From Candidatus Cloacimonadota bacterium (GTDB lineage Bacteria; Muiribacteriota; UBA6191; JACPRK01): a stretch of 14,036 bases of DNA. Positions 7,565 to 13,834 of the stretch are shown here, in pieces (within the stretch, counting starts at the first letter, position 1; every line of letters starts with the position of its first letter). The stretch spans positions 1 through 14,036 of the forward strand of contig JAJFLN010000389.1 in assembly GCA_021772705.1 (NCBI GenBank). Direction: 5' to 3'. The notes under the pieces were generated by a model. The model was not told the DNA's origin, ran no database searches, and saw only the letters and a program-made list of their open reading frames with translations. The position numbers were made by a program, and so were the translations under genes.

Positions 7565-7963
7565 TCAAGCCTGGAGCAGCGATCCGAGAGAAGGAGGGCC
7601 CCGTGAATCGGGCAGACGGAACTCGCCCGGAGACCTGAAGAGCGTCCCGGAAGGGAGCGAGCGGCCGGAGGATTCCTGAGGATCTCGAGCCCAGAAGGCC
7701 GGCGATTCGGCCAGGGTTCGATGATCGGTCCGGCAGAGCGTGCAGTCCCCCGGACGGCGACTGCCGCTGTTCGGATGGCAGGGTTCCGGGCAGCTGCAAG
7801 GTGCGCCTATCTCGACATCCAGGGACCGCTGGCCGCAGCAGCGAAGGCGGTGGTCGATCTCGCCGTCTCGCTGCGTGGCATGCTCCATCCCGTGGAGCTG
7901 CAAGCCCAGCAGCCAGACGATCAGCAGCAACCCGGCCAGTAACCTTCTGTCCCAGAATACCAT
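7565..7963 (-). CDS. Small secreted or membrane-anchored Cys/His-rich protein
   Basis: 132 aa. An N-terminal hydrophobic stretch (RLLAGLLLIVWLLGLQLHGM) is followed by EHA and a Cys-rich region with the pattern CC, CSCPEPCHP, CTLCRTDH. The tail is Pro/Ser/Arg-rich and low in conservation cues. The plan (one hydrophobic helix, then H and C pairs) recalls the DUF2946/CopL-like small proteins found beside metal genes, but similarity is only in outline. It is the first gene of the minus-strand cluster, about 125 bp ahead of the barrel gene. No good ribosome-binding site precedes the ATG, so the start is uncertain or the transcript has a short leader. A metal-binding periplasmic role is inferred. 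Confidence 0.6.
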   Translation of the reverse strand: MVFWDRRLLAGLLLIVWLLGLQLHGMEHATQRDGEIDHRLRCCGQRSLDVEIGAPCSCPEPCHPNSGSRRPGDCTLCRTDHRTLAESPAFWARDPQESSGRSLPSGTLFRSPGEFRLPDSRGPPSLGSLLQA

Positions 7964-7977
7964 GTGTTCACTACATG
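7961..7977. promoter_or_regulatory. Dyad at the head of the zinc operon, possible operator
   Basis: CATGT-N7-ACATG (7961-7977) overlaps the first start codon of the minus-strand cluster, in the most AT-rich stretch nearby (7951-7990). A Zur/Fur-type repressor site would be expected about here. The match to any known consensus is not convincing. Confidence 0.2.
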
Positions 7978-7996
7978 CTACGTCATAAGGGAGGGA

Positions 7997-8407
7997 TCAT
8001 GTGAGTATCCCATGAAGAATGGGGAGCCTTTCCTGGTTTCGACAGGACAGGCCGGGCTCCTGCAGGAGCCTGCCGGAGAAGTCCGCCGACAGGGTTCGAT
8101 CCCCTCCAACGGGGTTGAAGGAACCATCCTGGAGAACCCGCAACAACTTCACCTGCGCTTCCGGAGGAAGCTCTCCGATCTCGTCGAGCATCAACGTCCC
8201 GCCATCGGCCTCGGAGATCCGGCCGGGCCGGTCCCGATCGGCGCCGGTGAACGCCCCCCGGCGATGTCCGAAGAGCTCGCTCTCGAACAGCTCCCGCGGC
8301 AGAGCGCCGCAGTTGACCTTCACGTAGGAGGCCTCACTGCGGCCGCTCTCTCTCTGGATCAGGTCCGAGATCAGCTCCTTGCCGCAACCGGTCTCACACG
8401 GATGCAA
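7997..8407 (-). pseudogene. Fragment of sigma-54-dependent activator AAA+ domain
   Basis: The ORF reads ETGCGKELISDLIQ (Walker A of the GETGTGKE type, with the leading Gly replaced by Cys), VKVNCGALPRELFESELFGH, the GAFTGA loop that contacts sigma-54, then ADGGTLMLDEIGELPPEAQV (Walker B) and VKLLRVLQDGSF, PVGGDRT. Similarity stops after RTLSADF, where the family continues with about 130 more AAA+ residues and a DNA-binding domain. The N-terminal receiver or sensor part is also missing; an in-frame TAG lies upstream at about 8443-8445. With both ends lost it cannot be a working activator. It lies 33 bp upstream of the zinc cluster on the same strand, so it may be the remains of that cluster's old regulator. 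Confidence 0.8.
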
Positions 8408-8451
8408 TCTCCTGGCCAGTCCTCTCGGGGCATGGGAGGCAGTATCCTACG

Positions 8452-8464
8452 GTCCCGAAGGGAC
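8452..8464 (-). terminator. Short hairpin downstream of the CDF-like gene
   Basis: GTCCC-GAA-GGGAC forms a 5-bp stem (minus-strand loop UUC), 77 nt beyond the stop of the transporter gene. No U-run follows. The rest of 8408-8540 shows no gene. Confidence 0.2.
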
Positions 8465-8540
8465 TGAGAAACGTCGACCGCCGCCCGGCCTCGTCGGGTC
8501 CGACCAGATCGTAGGGTTACGGATCACCGGGCGAGAAGTC

Positions 8541-9221
8541 TCAGTCGCCGCAGCAGCCCTGGCCGCCTCGAAGACCCTCGAGGCCTTCCTTCAGGATCCA
8601 GGGGAGGATGATCAACGCCGCCACGGGGTCCGCCCACCACCAGCCCAGGATAGCGTTGGCCCCCAGGCCGATCAGCACCGTGGCGCTCAGGTAGACGCAG
8701 CAGAGGGTCTCCTTCGCCTCGGATCTCAGGGCGGCGCTGCCGATTCGATCCGCCACCTGGAGCTTCTTCCATGCCAGGAGAGGCATGACGATTAGCGACG
8801 CCGTGGTGAGCATCACGCCGATCCAGGACTCCTCCGGCGGCAACTGCCGCCAGAGGGTGATGCCGGCCTGGATGCAGATGTACAGCGCCAGGGCGATGAA
8901 GGTACCGCCGATGAACCGGTGCACCTGCCTCTCGGTGGCCTCCACGACGTGCTGACTGGCGCCTCGGGCTTCGACGAAGAGTCTCCAGAGCAGCACCGTC
9001 GCGGCGGAGCACTCGATGACGCTGTCGAGTCCGAATCCGAAGAGGGCGATGCTCTCGGCGGCGGCGCCGGCCCAGAGGGCCACACAGGCCTCGATGACGT
9101 TGTAGGCCATGGTTCCGACGACGAGCCAAAGGGCGAGGCGGAGCAGCCGGGAGTCCTCGGCGTCAGTCGAGCGGGGGCCGCCGGGAGCGGCGCAGCAGTC
9201 TTCGGTCAGGGATTCGGCCAT
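8541..9221 (-). CDS. CDF/TMEM163-like cation transporter with CC pairs at both termini
   Basis: An integral inner-membrane protein of 226 aa with about six hydrophobic segments (near 27-45, 54-80, 104-123, 133-150, 173-192, 195-213). The cation-diffusion-facilitator-like polar sites are SIALFGFGLDSVIE (Asp66, Glu70), LRSEAKETLCC (Glu168, Cys174-175) and WWWADPVAALI (Asp198), a pattern closer to the TMEM163-like branch than to classic ZitB/FieF with HxxxD. The usual cytoplasmic C-terminal domain is missing. Cys pairs near both ends (EDCCAAPGG; GQGCCGD) may bind metal. The start at 9221 is chosen because residues further upstream are low-complexity and would run far into the divergent gene's leader. 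A metal efflux or redistribution role beside a zinc importer fits; the substrate is inferred. Confidence 0.8.
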   Translation of the reverse strand: MAESLTEDCCAAPGGPRSTDAEDSRLLRLALWLVVGTMAYNVIEACVALWAGAAAESIALFGFGLDSVIECSAATVLLWRLFVEARGASQHVVEATERQVHRFIGGTFIALALYICIQAGITLWRQLPPEESWIGVMLTTASLIVMPLLAWKKLQVADRIGSAALRSEAKETLCCVYLSATVLIGLGANAILGWWWADPVAALIILPWILKEGLEGLRGGQGCCGD

Positions 9222-9256
9222 GGGTGGCGAGGATGATAACGTGGGAGAGGGACCGG

Positions 9257-9272
9257 GTCGAGTTGAATCGAC
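9257..9272. promoter_or_regulatory. Dyad between divergent transporter and kinase genes
   Basis: GTCGA-N6-TCGAC (9257-9272) lies in the 142-bp space between the transporter start (9221, minus) and the kinase start (9364, plus). It is a candidate operator acting on both genes. There is no match to a known regulator. Confidence 0.2.
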
Positions 9273-9363
9273 ACGCCTGGCGGCAGATGCGGAGACGGGG
9301 AGCCTCGAGGACAGCTCCGGCCCTGTAGATGACTCCCGGCGGCCGGGCCCGGAGACGACAGAC

Positions 9364-10188
9364 ATGGACCGATACGAATCACTCGCCAGGAGACTCGGCA
9401 TCGAGGGCCGGTACAAAGTCCTGTCCCTCATCGACGAGGGCGGCATGGGCAAGGTCTATCGTGCCCTCCAGTGCTCACTGGACAGGACGGTGGCCCTGAA
9501 GGTGCTCAACCCGAACCTGACGGACTCCCCCCAGCTGGTCCAGCGAGTCCTGGACGAAGCGAGACTGGCAGCCCGGATCGCCCACTCCAACGTCGTTGGC
9601 GTCCTGGAACCAGGAAGAGGCGAGCGAGACCTCTACATCGTCTACGAACTGGTGGACGGCCGGTCGCTCCGGAAGCTCTTCCAGGAGGGCTTGCCCATCG
9701 GCGCGGCCCTGGGTCTGCTGGGGCAGGCGGCCGACGGGTTGCAGGCGATACACGAGGCCGGTGCGGTTCACAGGGACATCAAGCCCGAGAACATGCTGGT
9801 CGACGTCGAGGGTCGATTGAAGGTGACGGACCTGGGGGTGGCTCGGGACCTGACGCGGGGTCAGATGACAGCGGCGGGGACGATCTTCGGGACGCCGGCG
9901 TACATGTCGCCGGAGCAGTGTCGCGGAGACAAGGTCGGACCGGCTTCGGATATCTACTCCCTCTCGGTGGTGGCCTACGAGGCCCTGACGGGGAAGGTAC
10001 CCTTCGATGGCAGCCCGGCGGAGGTGATTCAGGACCACCTGGGCAGTGAGCCCCCTCCCCTCTCGAGTCACAGGGAGGGGCTGCCGGAGGAATGGGATCG
10101 ACTGCTGCTGCGCTGCCTGAGCAAGGAGCCTCATCGACGCCCGAAGCGCGCAGCCGACCTGTCGGCTCTGCTGGGACGCATGGCCTAG
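9364..10188 (+). CDS. Ser/Thr protein kinase, catalytic domain only before TAG
   Basis: A PknB-like kinase of 274 aa. Glycine loop IDEGGMGKVYRA (23-34), VALK with Lys46, HRDIKPEN with Asp138, DLG (156-158), GTPAYMSPEQ (176-185), DIYSLSVVAYEALTGKVPF (196-214), and the final Arg of the fold near 259. All catalytic residues are present. The start at 9364 has GGAG 9 nt upstream; an earlier in-frame ATG at 9220 would add a low-complexity leader, and that ATG sits in CCATGG shared with the divergent transporter's start. The product ends right after the kinase fold, with no membrane segment. The frame remains open after TAG and encodes one (see 10189-10455). It is probably a signalling partner of the adjacent transporter. 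Confidence 0.9.
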   Translation: MDRYESLARRLGIEGRYKVLSLIDEGGMGKVYRALQCSLDRTVALKVLNPNLTDSPQLVQRVLDEARLAARIAHSNVVGVLEPGRGERDLYIVYELVDGRSLRKLFQEGLPIGAALGLLGQAADGLQAIHEAGAVHRDIKPENMLVDVEGRLKVTDLGVARDLTRGQMTAAGTIFGTPAYMSPEQCRGDKVGPASDIYSLSVVAYEALTGKVPFDGSPAEVIQDHLGSEPPPLSSHREGLPEEWDRLLLRCLSKEPHRRPKRAADLSALLGRMA

Positions 10189-10455
10189 GGACAGGCCGGC
10201 AGGACCGTTGCCGGGACCCGGACCCGAGCCACCCGGATCGCGCCTTCCGATGTGCCAGTGACGGGAGACGGCCCGGATCCGGCGGTGACGGCGGAGGTGA
10301 CGCTGATCAGTTCCGTGGAGCGGCAGCAGGTTTCGAGCCCTCGTCGTTCACGAGTCATGGATCCTCGGTACCTTCCCGGCTACCTGGCGGTGGCCGCCCT
10401 TCTGACGCTGGCGGTCTTCTCGACGGTGTGGCTGCACCTCCTCGACGATGGACCG
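10189..10455 (+). other. In-frame continuation of the kinase after TAG: linker plus membrane segment
   Basis: After the TAG at 10186-10188 the same frame stays open and reads a linker containing AVTAEVTLISSVERQQ and SPRRSR, then PGYLAVAALLTLAVFSTVW and LHLLDD. G/C is strongly favoured at third positions through 10455. The other kinase in this window has the same plan: TAAATIVSG, a basic linker, then LLLGTLAVATLVAAAGLV. This suggests an original membrane kinase cut by a nonsense codon, or readthrough. The 3' part overlaps the minus-strand gene ending at 10348 in codon register, which by itself turns charged stretches into hydrophobic ones, so part of the signal could be an artefact. Confidence 0.4.
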
Positions 10456-10704
10456 GCTGCCCTCGATGACGTCCTGGCCGGACCGGATCTGGAAGGACCC
10501 TGGCGAGGTGGCCACGACGGTCTCGGTGATCAGCTGAGACGATCGCTGCTCGCCCTCGAATGGCACCTTGGCGACAGTCTTCAGGACGGAGGCGGTCACG
10601 GCACCGCCGGCCCGGGAGTAAGAGAGCACGACGGGCTGGGCAAGAGCCGTCGAAACGGCGCCGGCCAGCAGGCAAATCGGCAGGAACCAGGATCTCACGA
10701 ACAT
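10348..10704 (-). CDS. Small secreted protein of unknown function
   Basis: 118 aa. The signal peptide MFVRSWFLPICLLAGAVSTA is cut near ALA-QP. The mature part (VVLSYSRAGGAVTASVLKTV, then AKVPFEGEQRSSQLITETVV) looks like a small beta-rich protein. I recognise no family. GGAGGT lies 7 nt before the ATG. After EEVQP the tail becomes very basic (HRREDRQRQKGGHRQ), and codon bias weakens over the part that is antisense to the kinase continuation. A one-base shift at that point would give HTVEKTASVRRAATAR and a stop, so the C-terminus is doubtful. It follows elbB on the same strand beyond a hairpin and probably has its own promoter within 10705-10780. Confidence 0.6.
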   Translation of the reverse strand: MFVRSWFLPICLLAGAVSTALAQPVVLSYSRAGGAVTASVLKTVAKVPFEGEQRSSQLITETVVATSPGSFQIRSGQDVIEGSRSIVEEVQPHRREDRQRQKGGHRQVAGKVPRIHDS

Positions 10705-10781
10705 GACGAACACCTCCGGGACAGGTCGGAAAAGAACCGGCCGTTTTAGCCGAAGTCGGTTCCGGACGCAAGGGATTTGGG

Positions 10782-10797
10782 TGGGCCCGTAGGCCCA
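10782..10797 (-). terminator. UACG-tetraloop hairpin directly after elbB
   Basis: Minus-strand UGGGCC-UACG-GGCCCA starts 2 nt after the elbB stop. A 6-bp GC stem closed by a UNCG-class loop is very stable. It lacks a U-tract, so it may be a 3'-end stabiliser or a weak terminator. Confidence 0.5.
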
Positions 10798-10799
10798 GG

Positions 10800-11459
10800 T
10801 CAAGCCATTTCGATGACGGCCTGGATCATCTTCTCGATCCCCGTGGAGGCCTCTGAGATTCGCTGGGCCAGCATGTAGGCCGGGGTGGTGACCAGCTTGT
10901 TCTGCCTGTCGATGACGATGTCTTCCACGGCACAATCGGTATGCCGGGCACCGAACTTCGTGAGGGCCTCCGCCGTGCCGGGATCGTTGCCGATGGTAAG
11001 TTCCACCTGCTTCTCGCCCTTGAACACTCGGGCGATCAGGGCCGGAGCGATGCAAGCGGCTCCGATCGGCTTGCCGGCCCTGGCGACGGCCTGGATCAGC
11101 TTCTCCACATCGGGATCGACCTTGCAGTCGCCGCCGTGGATGGCGAAGTCGCACAGGTTCTTGACGGCGCCGATTCCTCCGGGGAACACCAGGGCATCCA
11201 GCGACCCGGCGTCGACGGTCGCCAGGTCCTGGATGTCTCCCCTGGCGATGCGGGCGGACTCCACCAGCACGTTGCGGGTCTCGCCGGGTTCCTCCTGGCC
11301 GCTCAGATGATTCATCACATGGTGTTGCGCGATGTTCGGGGCCATGCAGACAGCGGTGGCGCCGGCCCGATCGATGGCCAGCAGGGTGAGGACGGCCTCG
11401 TGCAACTCTGCTCCGTCGTAGACACCGGCTCCGGAAAGAACGACTCCTATCTTCTTCAT
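10800..11459 (-). CDS. elbB: ElbB, DJ-1/PfpI-superfamily glyoxalase-like protein
   Basis: 219 aa, nearly the length of E. coli ElbB (217). The match to what I recall of that protein is close throughout: MKKIGVVLSGAGVYDGAELH, HEAVLTLLAIDRAGA, NHLSGQ, ETRNVLVESARIARGDI, LDALVFPGGIGAVKNL, the nucleophile region AACIAPALIARVF, VELTIGNDPGTAEAL, and VTTPAYMLAQRISEASTGIE. The Cys in ACIAP fits the superfamily's nucleophilic elbow. ElbB is a cytoplasmic protein reported to have glyoxalase activity and once linked to isoprenoid synthesis. The ATG at 11459 is preceded by AGGAGGT, 7 nt away; the upstream in-frame start is less good. It appears to be a single-gene unit with its own 3' hairpin and no evident tie to zinc. 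Confidence 0.95.
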   Translation of the reverse strand: MKKIGVVLSGAGVYDGAELHEAVLTLLAIDRAGATAVCMAPNIAQHHVMNHLSGQEEPGETRNVLVESARIARGDIQDLATVDAGSLDALVFPGGIGAVKNLCDFAIHGGDCKVDPDVEKLIQAVARAGKPIGAACIAPALIARVFKGEKQVELTIGNDPGTAEALTKFGARHTDCAVEDIVIDRQNKLVTTPAYMLAQRISEASTGIEKMIQAVIEMA

Positions 11460-11504
11460 CTCGAGACCTCCTGGATCGACCGGGACAGGCATATCCGCTC
11501 TGGT

Positions 11505-11529
11505 TTCCCGGCAGCACTGTTTCCGGGAA
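11505..11529 (-). promoter_or_regulatory. Inverted repeat in the elbB leader
   Basis: TTCCCGG (11505-11511) and CCGGGAA (11523-11529) pair across 11 nt, about 46 nt upstream of the elbB ATG. A TATGAT hexamer just upstream on the minus strand could be a -10 box, placing the hairpin in the 5' leader. Function unknown. Confidence 0.3.
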
Positions 11530-11800
11530 CATCATACGCACTTCACAGGGGCGAATTCCCGGATCTCCGACTGGCAGCGGCAGCGAAGCGGGCTCCCTCC
11601 GGCTGCGCCGGCCAAGGGACTTGTGGCGGCCAGAGGGTCGTACTACAGTGCCTCCGGACCCGTGACGAGGATCACCCGCCTGTCCCGGACCAACCCCCAT
11701 CTCGATCGACTCGGCGGCCTCACGTCGAAGGCCTCGCCACCGTTGCTCCCGATCGGAACTCGCATCCTCACGTCACAGCCGGCGCTTCGGGCTGCGCGTA
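11530..11800. other. Intergenic stretch, no confident gene
   Basis: No convincing gene is seen between elbB and the plus-strand ORF. A minus-strand ORF of 40 codons (11643-11765), starting MRVPIGSNGGEAFDV, has moderately coding-like third positions but no clear ribosome-binding site or family. A 5-bp hairpin CCGGC-TGC-GCCGG lies at 11599-11611. Confidence 0.3.
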
Positions 11801-11830
11801 TTGCCATTACTGGCGCTGGAGTCCGGCCGG

Positions 11831-12184
11831 GTGGGAGAAGTCACCTCGACGGTGGCCCGAAACGTCGTGGTCGATCACACCAGCGACGACTCGGCTCTCC
11901 GCGGCTCGAAGGTCTCGAACTTGACGAGCCACATCGCTTCGCGCCGTCTCGGTCATACCGGGCCGATCGACATCGACCGGGCAGGGAAGACCGTCTTCGC
12001 CATCGACTGCGACGACTTCAACATCACTTGCGACAAGCCAGTGGAACACATCACGCGGCTTGAGAGGGAACTGGCGAAACTCGTCATCTCAGGGGCGACC
12101 AAGCTGAAGGCCGTGCTGATGCGCCTTCTCGAAGCATCCATACCGAAACCCCGCATCATCATTGAACTCTGTGTAGAACCATGA
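11831..12184 (+). CDS. Hypothetical protein, unrecognised
   Basis: 117 aa from GTG at 11831, which has GGAG 9 nt upstream; TTG at 11801 would give 127 aa. Third codon positions are mostly G or C and the composition looks globular: GEVTSTVARNVVVD, then PIDIDRAGKTVFAIDCDDFN, ITCDKPVEHITRLERELAKL and a basic helix ending LLEASIPKPRIIIELCVEP. No motif is known to me. The frame is open for some distance upstream without an ATG, so this may be the 3' part of a longer, decayed gene. It is the only plus-strand gene in its neighbourhood and shows no operon links. Confidence 0.5.
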   Translation: MGEVTSTVARNVVVDHTSDDSALRGSKVSNLTSHIASRRLGHTGPIDIDRAGKTVFAIDCDDFNITCDKPVEHITRLERELAKLVISGATKLKAVLMRLLEASIPKPRIIIELCVEP

Positions 12185-12264
12185 GATCTCAGTCTACAGC
12201 TCGATCACAACCCAGCCCCAACTTGCAACGCTCAGAAGGGAATACCACCAATGCGTAACTGGAA

Positions 12265-12393
12265 TCACAACAACTCCGTCGTGACCGAATCCTCCGCGCC
12301 ACCAGGCCTGGCGATACGGCCGGTTCCCTCACCCGTCGGGTTCATCTCTTCGCAATAGCTCAAGCTCGTCCCGGTCTGTACACTGTTTCCCAC
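12265..12393 (-). CDS. Small ORF (42 aa) behind a hairpin-sequestered ribosome-binding site
   Basis: GTG at 12393 is preceded by AAAAGGAGGCCTC, a near-ideal Shine-Dalgarno 4-5 nt away. The product begins MGNSVQTGTSLSYCEEMNP and continues GEGTGRIARPGGAEDSVTTELL. No signal peptide or known family. The ribosome-binding site is the 3' arm of the hairpin at 12394-12452. It may be a leader peptide, a small protein, or chance inside a structured RNA. Confidence 0.3.
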   Translation of the reverse strand: MGNSVQTGTSLSYCEEMNPTGEGTGRIARPGGAEDSVTTELL

Positions 12394-12452
12394 GAGGCCT
12401 CCTTTTCCGGTTGGTATCTGTCGTCAACAGTCACTACCGGTGGGGAGGCCTC
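12394..12452 (-). promoter_or_regulatory. 59-nt stem structure occluding a Shine-Dalgarno
   Basis: Perfect 9-bp outer arms (12394-12402 and 12444-12452, GAGGCCTCC/GGAGGCCTC) enclose a second helix CCGGT/ACCGG (12407-12411 with 12436-12440) and an apical CTGT/ACAG stem with loop CGTCA (12418-12430). On the minus strand the 3' arm holds GGAGG immediately before GTG. Candidate translation switch, or a mobile-element terminus. Confidence 0.45.
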
Positions 12453-12534
12453 TTCGCATTCAAATCACGGCAAGAAAGTCCGCGCCCGACCACAGTCCCC
12501 AGAAACCCGCCGCAATTTGGACATGATCTGCGAG

Positions 12535-12666
12535 TTACTCGATGCGCCAGAGCCAGCCATGACAAGTGTCCGGGCCCCCGCCTTGAGTCTGACCGGTGCC
12601 GCACCCGATGACCAGCAAACCCACGACGGGCAGCATGGTCCGGGCGGCCTCCAGGAGCGTCGTCAT
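12535..12666 (-). CDS. Short lipoprotein-like ORF, probably a remnant
   Basis: 43 aa from ATG at 12666, overlapping the stop of the phosphoesterase fragment as ATGA. MTTLLEAARTM leads into LPVVGLLVIGCGTGQTQGGG, which resembles a lipoprotein signal with lipobox VIGC. It ends 20 residues later (DTCHGWLWRIE), too short for a mature domain. The alternative is that it is the frameshifted remains of the phosphoesterase. Confidence 0.3.
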   Translation of the reverse strand: MTTLLEAARTMLPVVGLLVIGCGTGQTQGGGPDTCHGWLWRIE

Positions 12667-12974
12667 TCCCTTGGCGTCACTCTCCCGGCCTCGTTGCCCC
12701 CGTGGGCCTCGGGCTTCACCCTCGGCGGGTGCCCCTTCCCGTAGACCATGTCTCCCAGGAAGAACACGGCGTCGGGGTTCTGCGCCCGGATGTTGCTGAA
12801 GATCCGGCCAAGGGTCCGGGTATTCACACCCAGGGGGTCCTCACTGCTGCTCCGGCTGTCACCGAGCAGGGCTACCCGGATCGGATCGGCGGTGGCCGGA
12901 CCGGCGGAGAAGAGCAGCAGGACGGCTGCCAGGAGCAGGGGGCCAACGTTGGACTTCGGCGGCGTCTGTTTCAT
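12663..12974 (-). pseudogene. N-terminal fragment of a secreted calcineurin-like phosphoesterase
   Basis: 103 aa. The signal peptide (GPLLLAAVLLLFSAGPATA) is followed by IRVALLGDSRSSSEDPLG, the first metal-binding block with Asp in GDSR, and AQNPDAVFFLGDMVYGKG, the second block (GD). The family then needs GNHE/D and two His motifs over about 200 more residues. Here the frame turns into a Pro/Arg/Gly-rich tail and stops. Either a frameshift or a deletion removed the rest; the other minus frames do not show GNH. As it stands it cannot complete the dinuclear metal site. It lies downstream of the YceI gene on the same strand. Confidence 0.7.
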
Positions 12975-13029
12975 GGGTCTCAGGATGCCCTGCCGGGAGG
13001 GTGAAATGCCACCCTTGCGGGGAAGAAGG

Positions 13030-13149
13030 TCAGGGCACGCAAGTCATCTCGTGGAGCTCCCGGCCGTCGTGGGGTGGTGGCCGTCTCTCGGGCCGGGTCA
13101 TGCCGGGCGTGTCGAACCAGATCTTGCCACCGAGCTGCTCCGAGCTCAC
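13030..13149 (-). CDS. Short ORF after yceI, possible cytochrome c remnant
   Basis: 39 aa from GTG at 13149, starting 3 nt after the YceI stop, with coding-like third positions: SSEQLGGKIWFDTPG, then HDGRELHEMTCVP and TGA. The end recalls c-type cytochromes, where DGR.LY...C..CHG carries heme; here TGA stands where the second Cys codon would be and no His follows. No ribosome-binding site apart from possible coupling. Low certainty. Confidence 0.3.
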   Translation of the reverse strand: MSSEQLGGKIWFDTPGMTRPERRPPPHDGRELHEMTCVP

Positions 13150-13152
13150 GGA

Positions 13153-13794
13153 CTACCGAGAACTCGAGTGTTCACGGATCGCCCTAATGCGAAAGCGGAT
13201 CTTGACCCGATCGGCCACCTTCACCAGACCGAGTCCGGCGCTGATCGGCTGGATTCCGAAGTCCTGCTGTATCACCGAGAACTCCCCGCTGGCCACGAGT
13301 ACATCCCGATCCAGCAACACATCCACGGGCAGGGTCAGACTCTTGCCGATACCGTGGAGATCCAGCGTTCCAGCAATCTTCAGATGGAACAATTTGCCCT
13401 GGATGCTCGAGATCTCGACGGCGGTCGAATGGAATTCGATCGAGGGAAACCTAGTCACGTCCAGCACCTTGGGGCCTTCCATGTTGTGCTGGATCTCGAC
13501 TGCCTCGTTCGCATCCGAGTTGTCCACGATCTTCAGGGACGCCGCAGAGAGCGAGACCTGTACACTGGCATCGGCGGGCCGGCGCAAGTCGAGCTCAACC
13601 TGACCACTCAGCCCGTGGCCCACGACGTGGTGGCCATGGCCGAAGCCGCCGAAGAGACCCGATGTGTCCGTCCGTACCTCGACCGTGCTGGAGGTCGGAA
13701 CGACGCGATAAGTGCTCCCGGCCACCGCGCCGGACCCACTACTCGCCAGCAGCACCACGAGAGCCCCCAGCACGGTCAATCTCGTCGTCTTCAA
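13153..13794 (-). CDS. YceI-family periplasmic lipocalin-like protein
   Basis: 213 aa from TTG at 13794. The signal peptide (KTTRLTVLGALVVLLASSGS, about 2-25) precedes a YceI domain: YRVVPTSSTVEVRTDTSGLF, then GGFGHGHHVVGHGLSGQVEL, ASLKIVDNSDANEAV, VEIQHNMEGPKVLDVTRFPS, IEFHSTAVE, IAGTLDLHGIGKSLTLPVDV and IQPISAGLGLVKVADRVKIR. The family forms an eight-stranded barrel that binds isoprenoid-type ligands in the periplasm; this copy's ligand is unknown. The FGHGHHV loop is richer in His than usual. TTG is chosen because the signal peptide starts there, an AGGGGG lies 9 nt upstream, and a TATAAT box sits about 41 nt upstream. The ORF runs further 5' but that part is not signal-like. Confidence 0.88.
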   Translation of the reverse strand: MKTTRLTVLGALVVLLASSGSGAVAGSTYRVVPTSSTVEVRTDTSGLFGGFGHGHHVVGHGLSGQVELDLRRPADASVQVSLSAASLKIVDNSDANEAVEIQHNMEGPKVLDVTRFPSIEFHSTAVEISSIQGKLFHLKIAGTLDLHGIGKSLTLPVDVLLDRDVLVASGEFSVIQQDFGIQPISAGLGLVKVADRVKIRFRIRAIREHSSSR

Positions 13795-13834
13795 AGACTC
13801 GGGCCCCCTTTTGACGCACGGCTCATTGATGGAG

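Noticed and set aside
8090..8110. GGGTTCGATCCC resembling a tRNA T-arm
   Set aside because: No acceptor stem, D-arm or anticodon arm can be placed around it, and it lies inside the sigma-54 activator fragment.
10348..11700. 450-codon minus-strand ORF
   Set aside because: Only its last 118 codons look real (signal peptide plus ribosome-binding site at 10704). The upstream part runs out of frame through elbB with an Arg/Pro/Gly-rich translation.
2783..13032. TGA as selenocysteine or Cys codon (CAY-TGA and TCVP-TGA)
   Set aside because: TGA is the ordinary stop of several intact genes here, such as the ATPase, binding protein and elbB. No SECIS-like stem was evident, and the residues after TCVP-TGA do not continue a heme motif.
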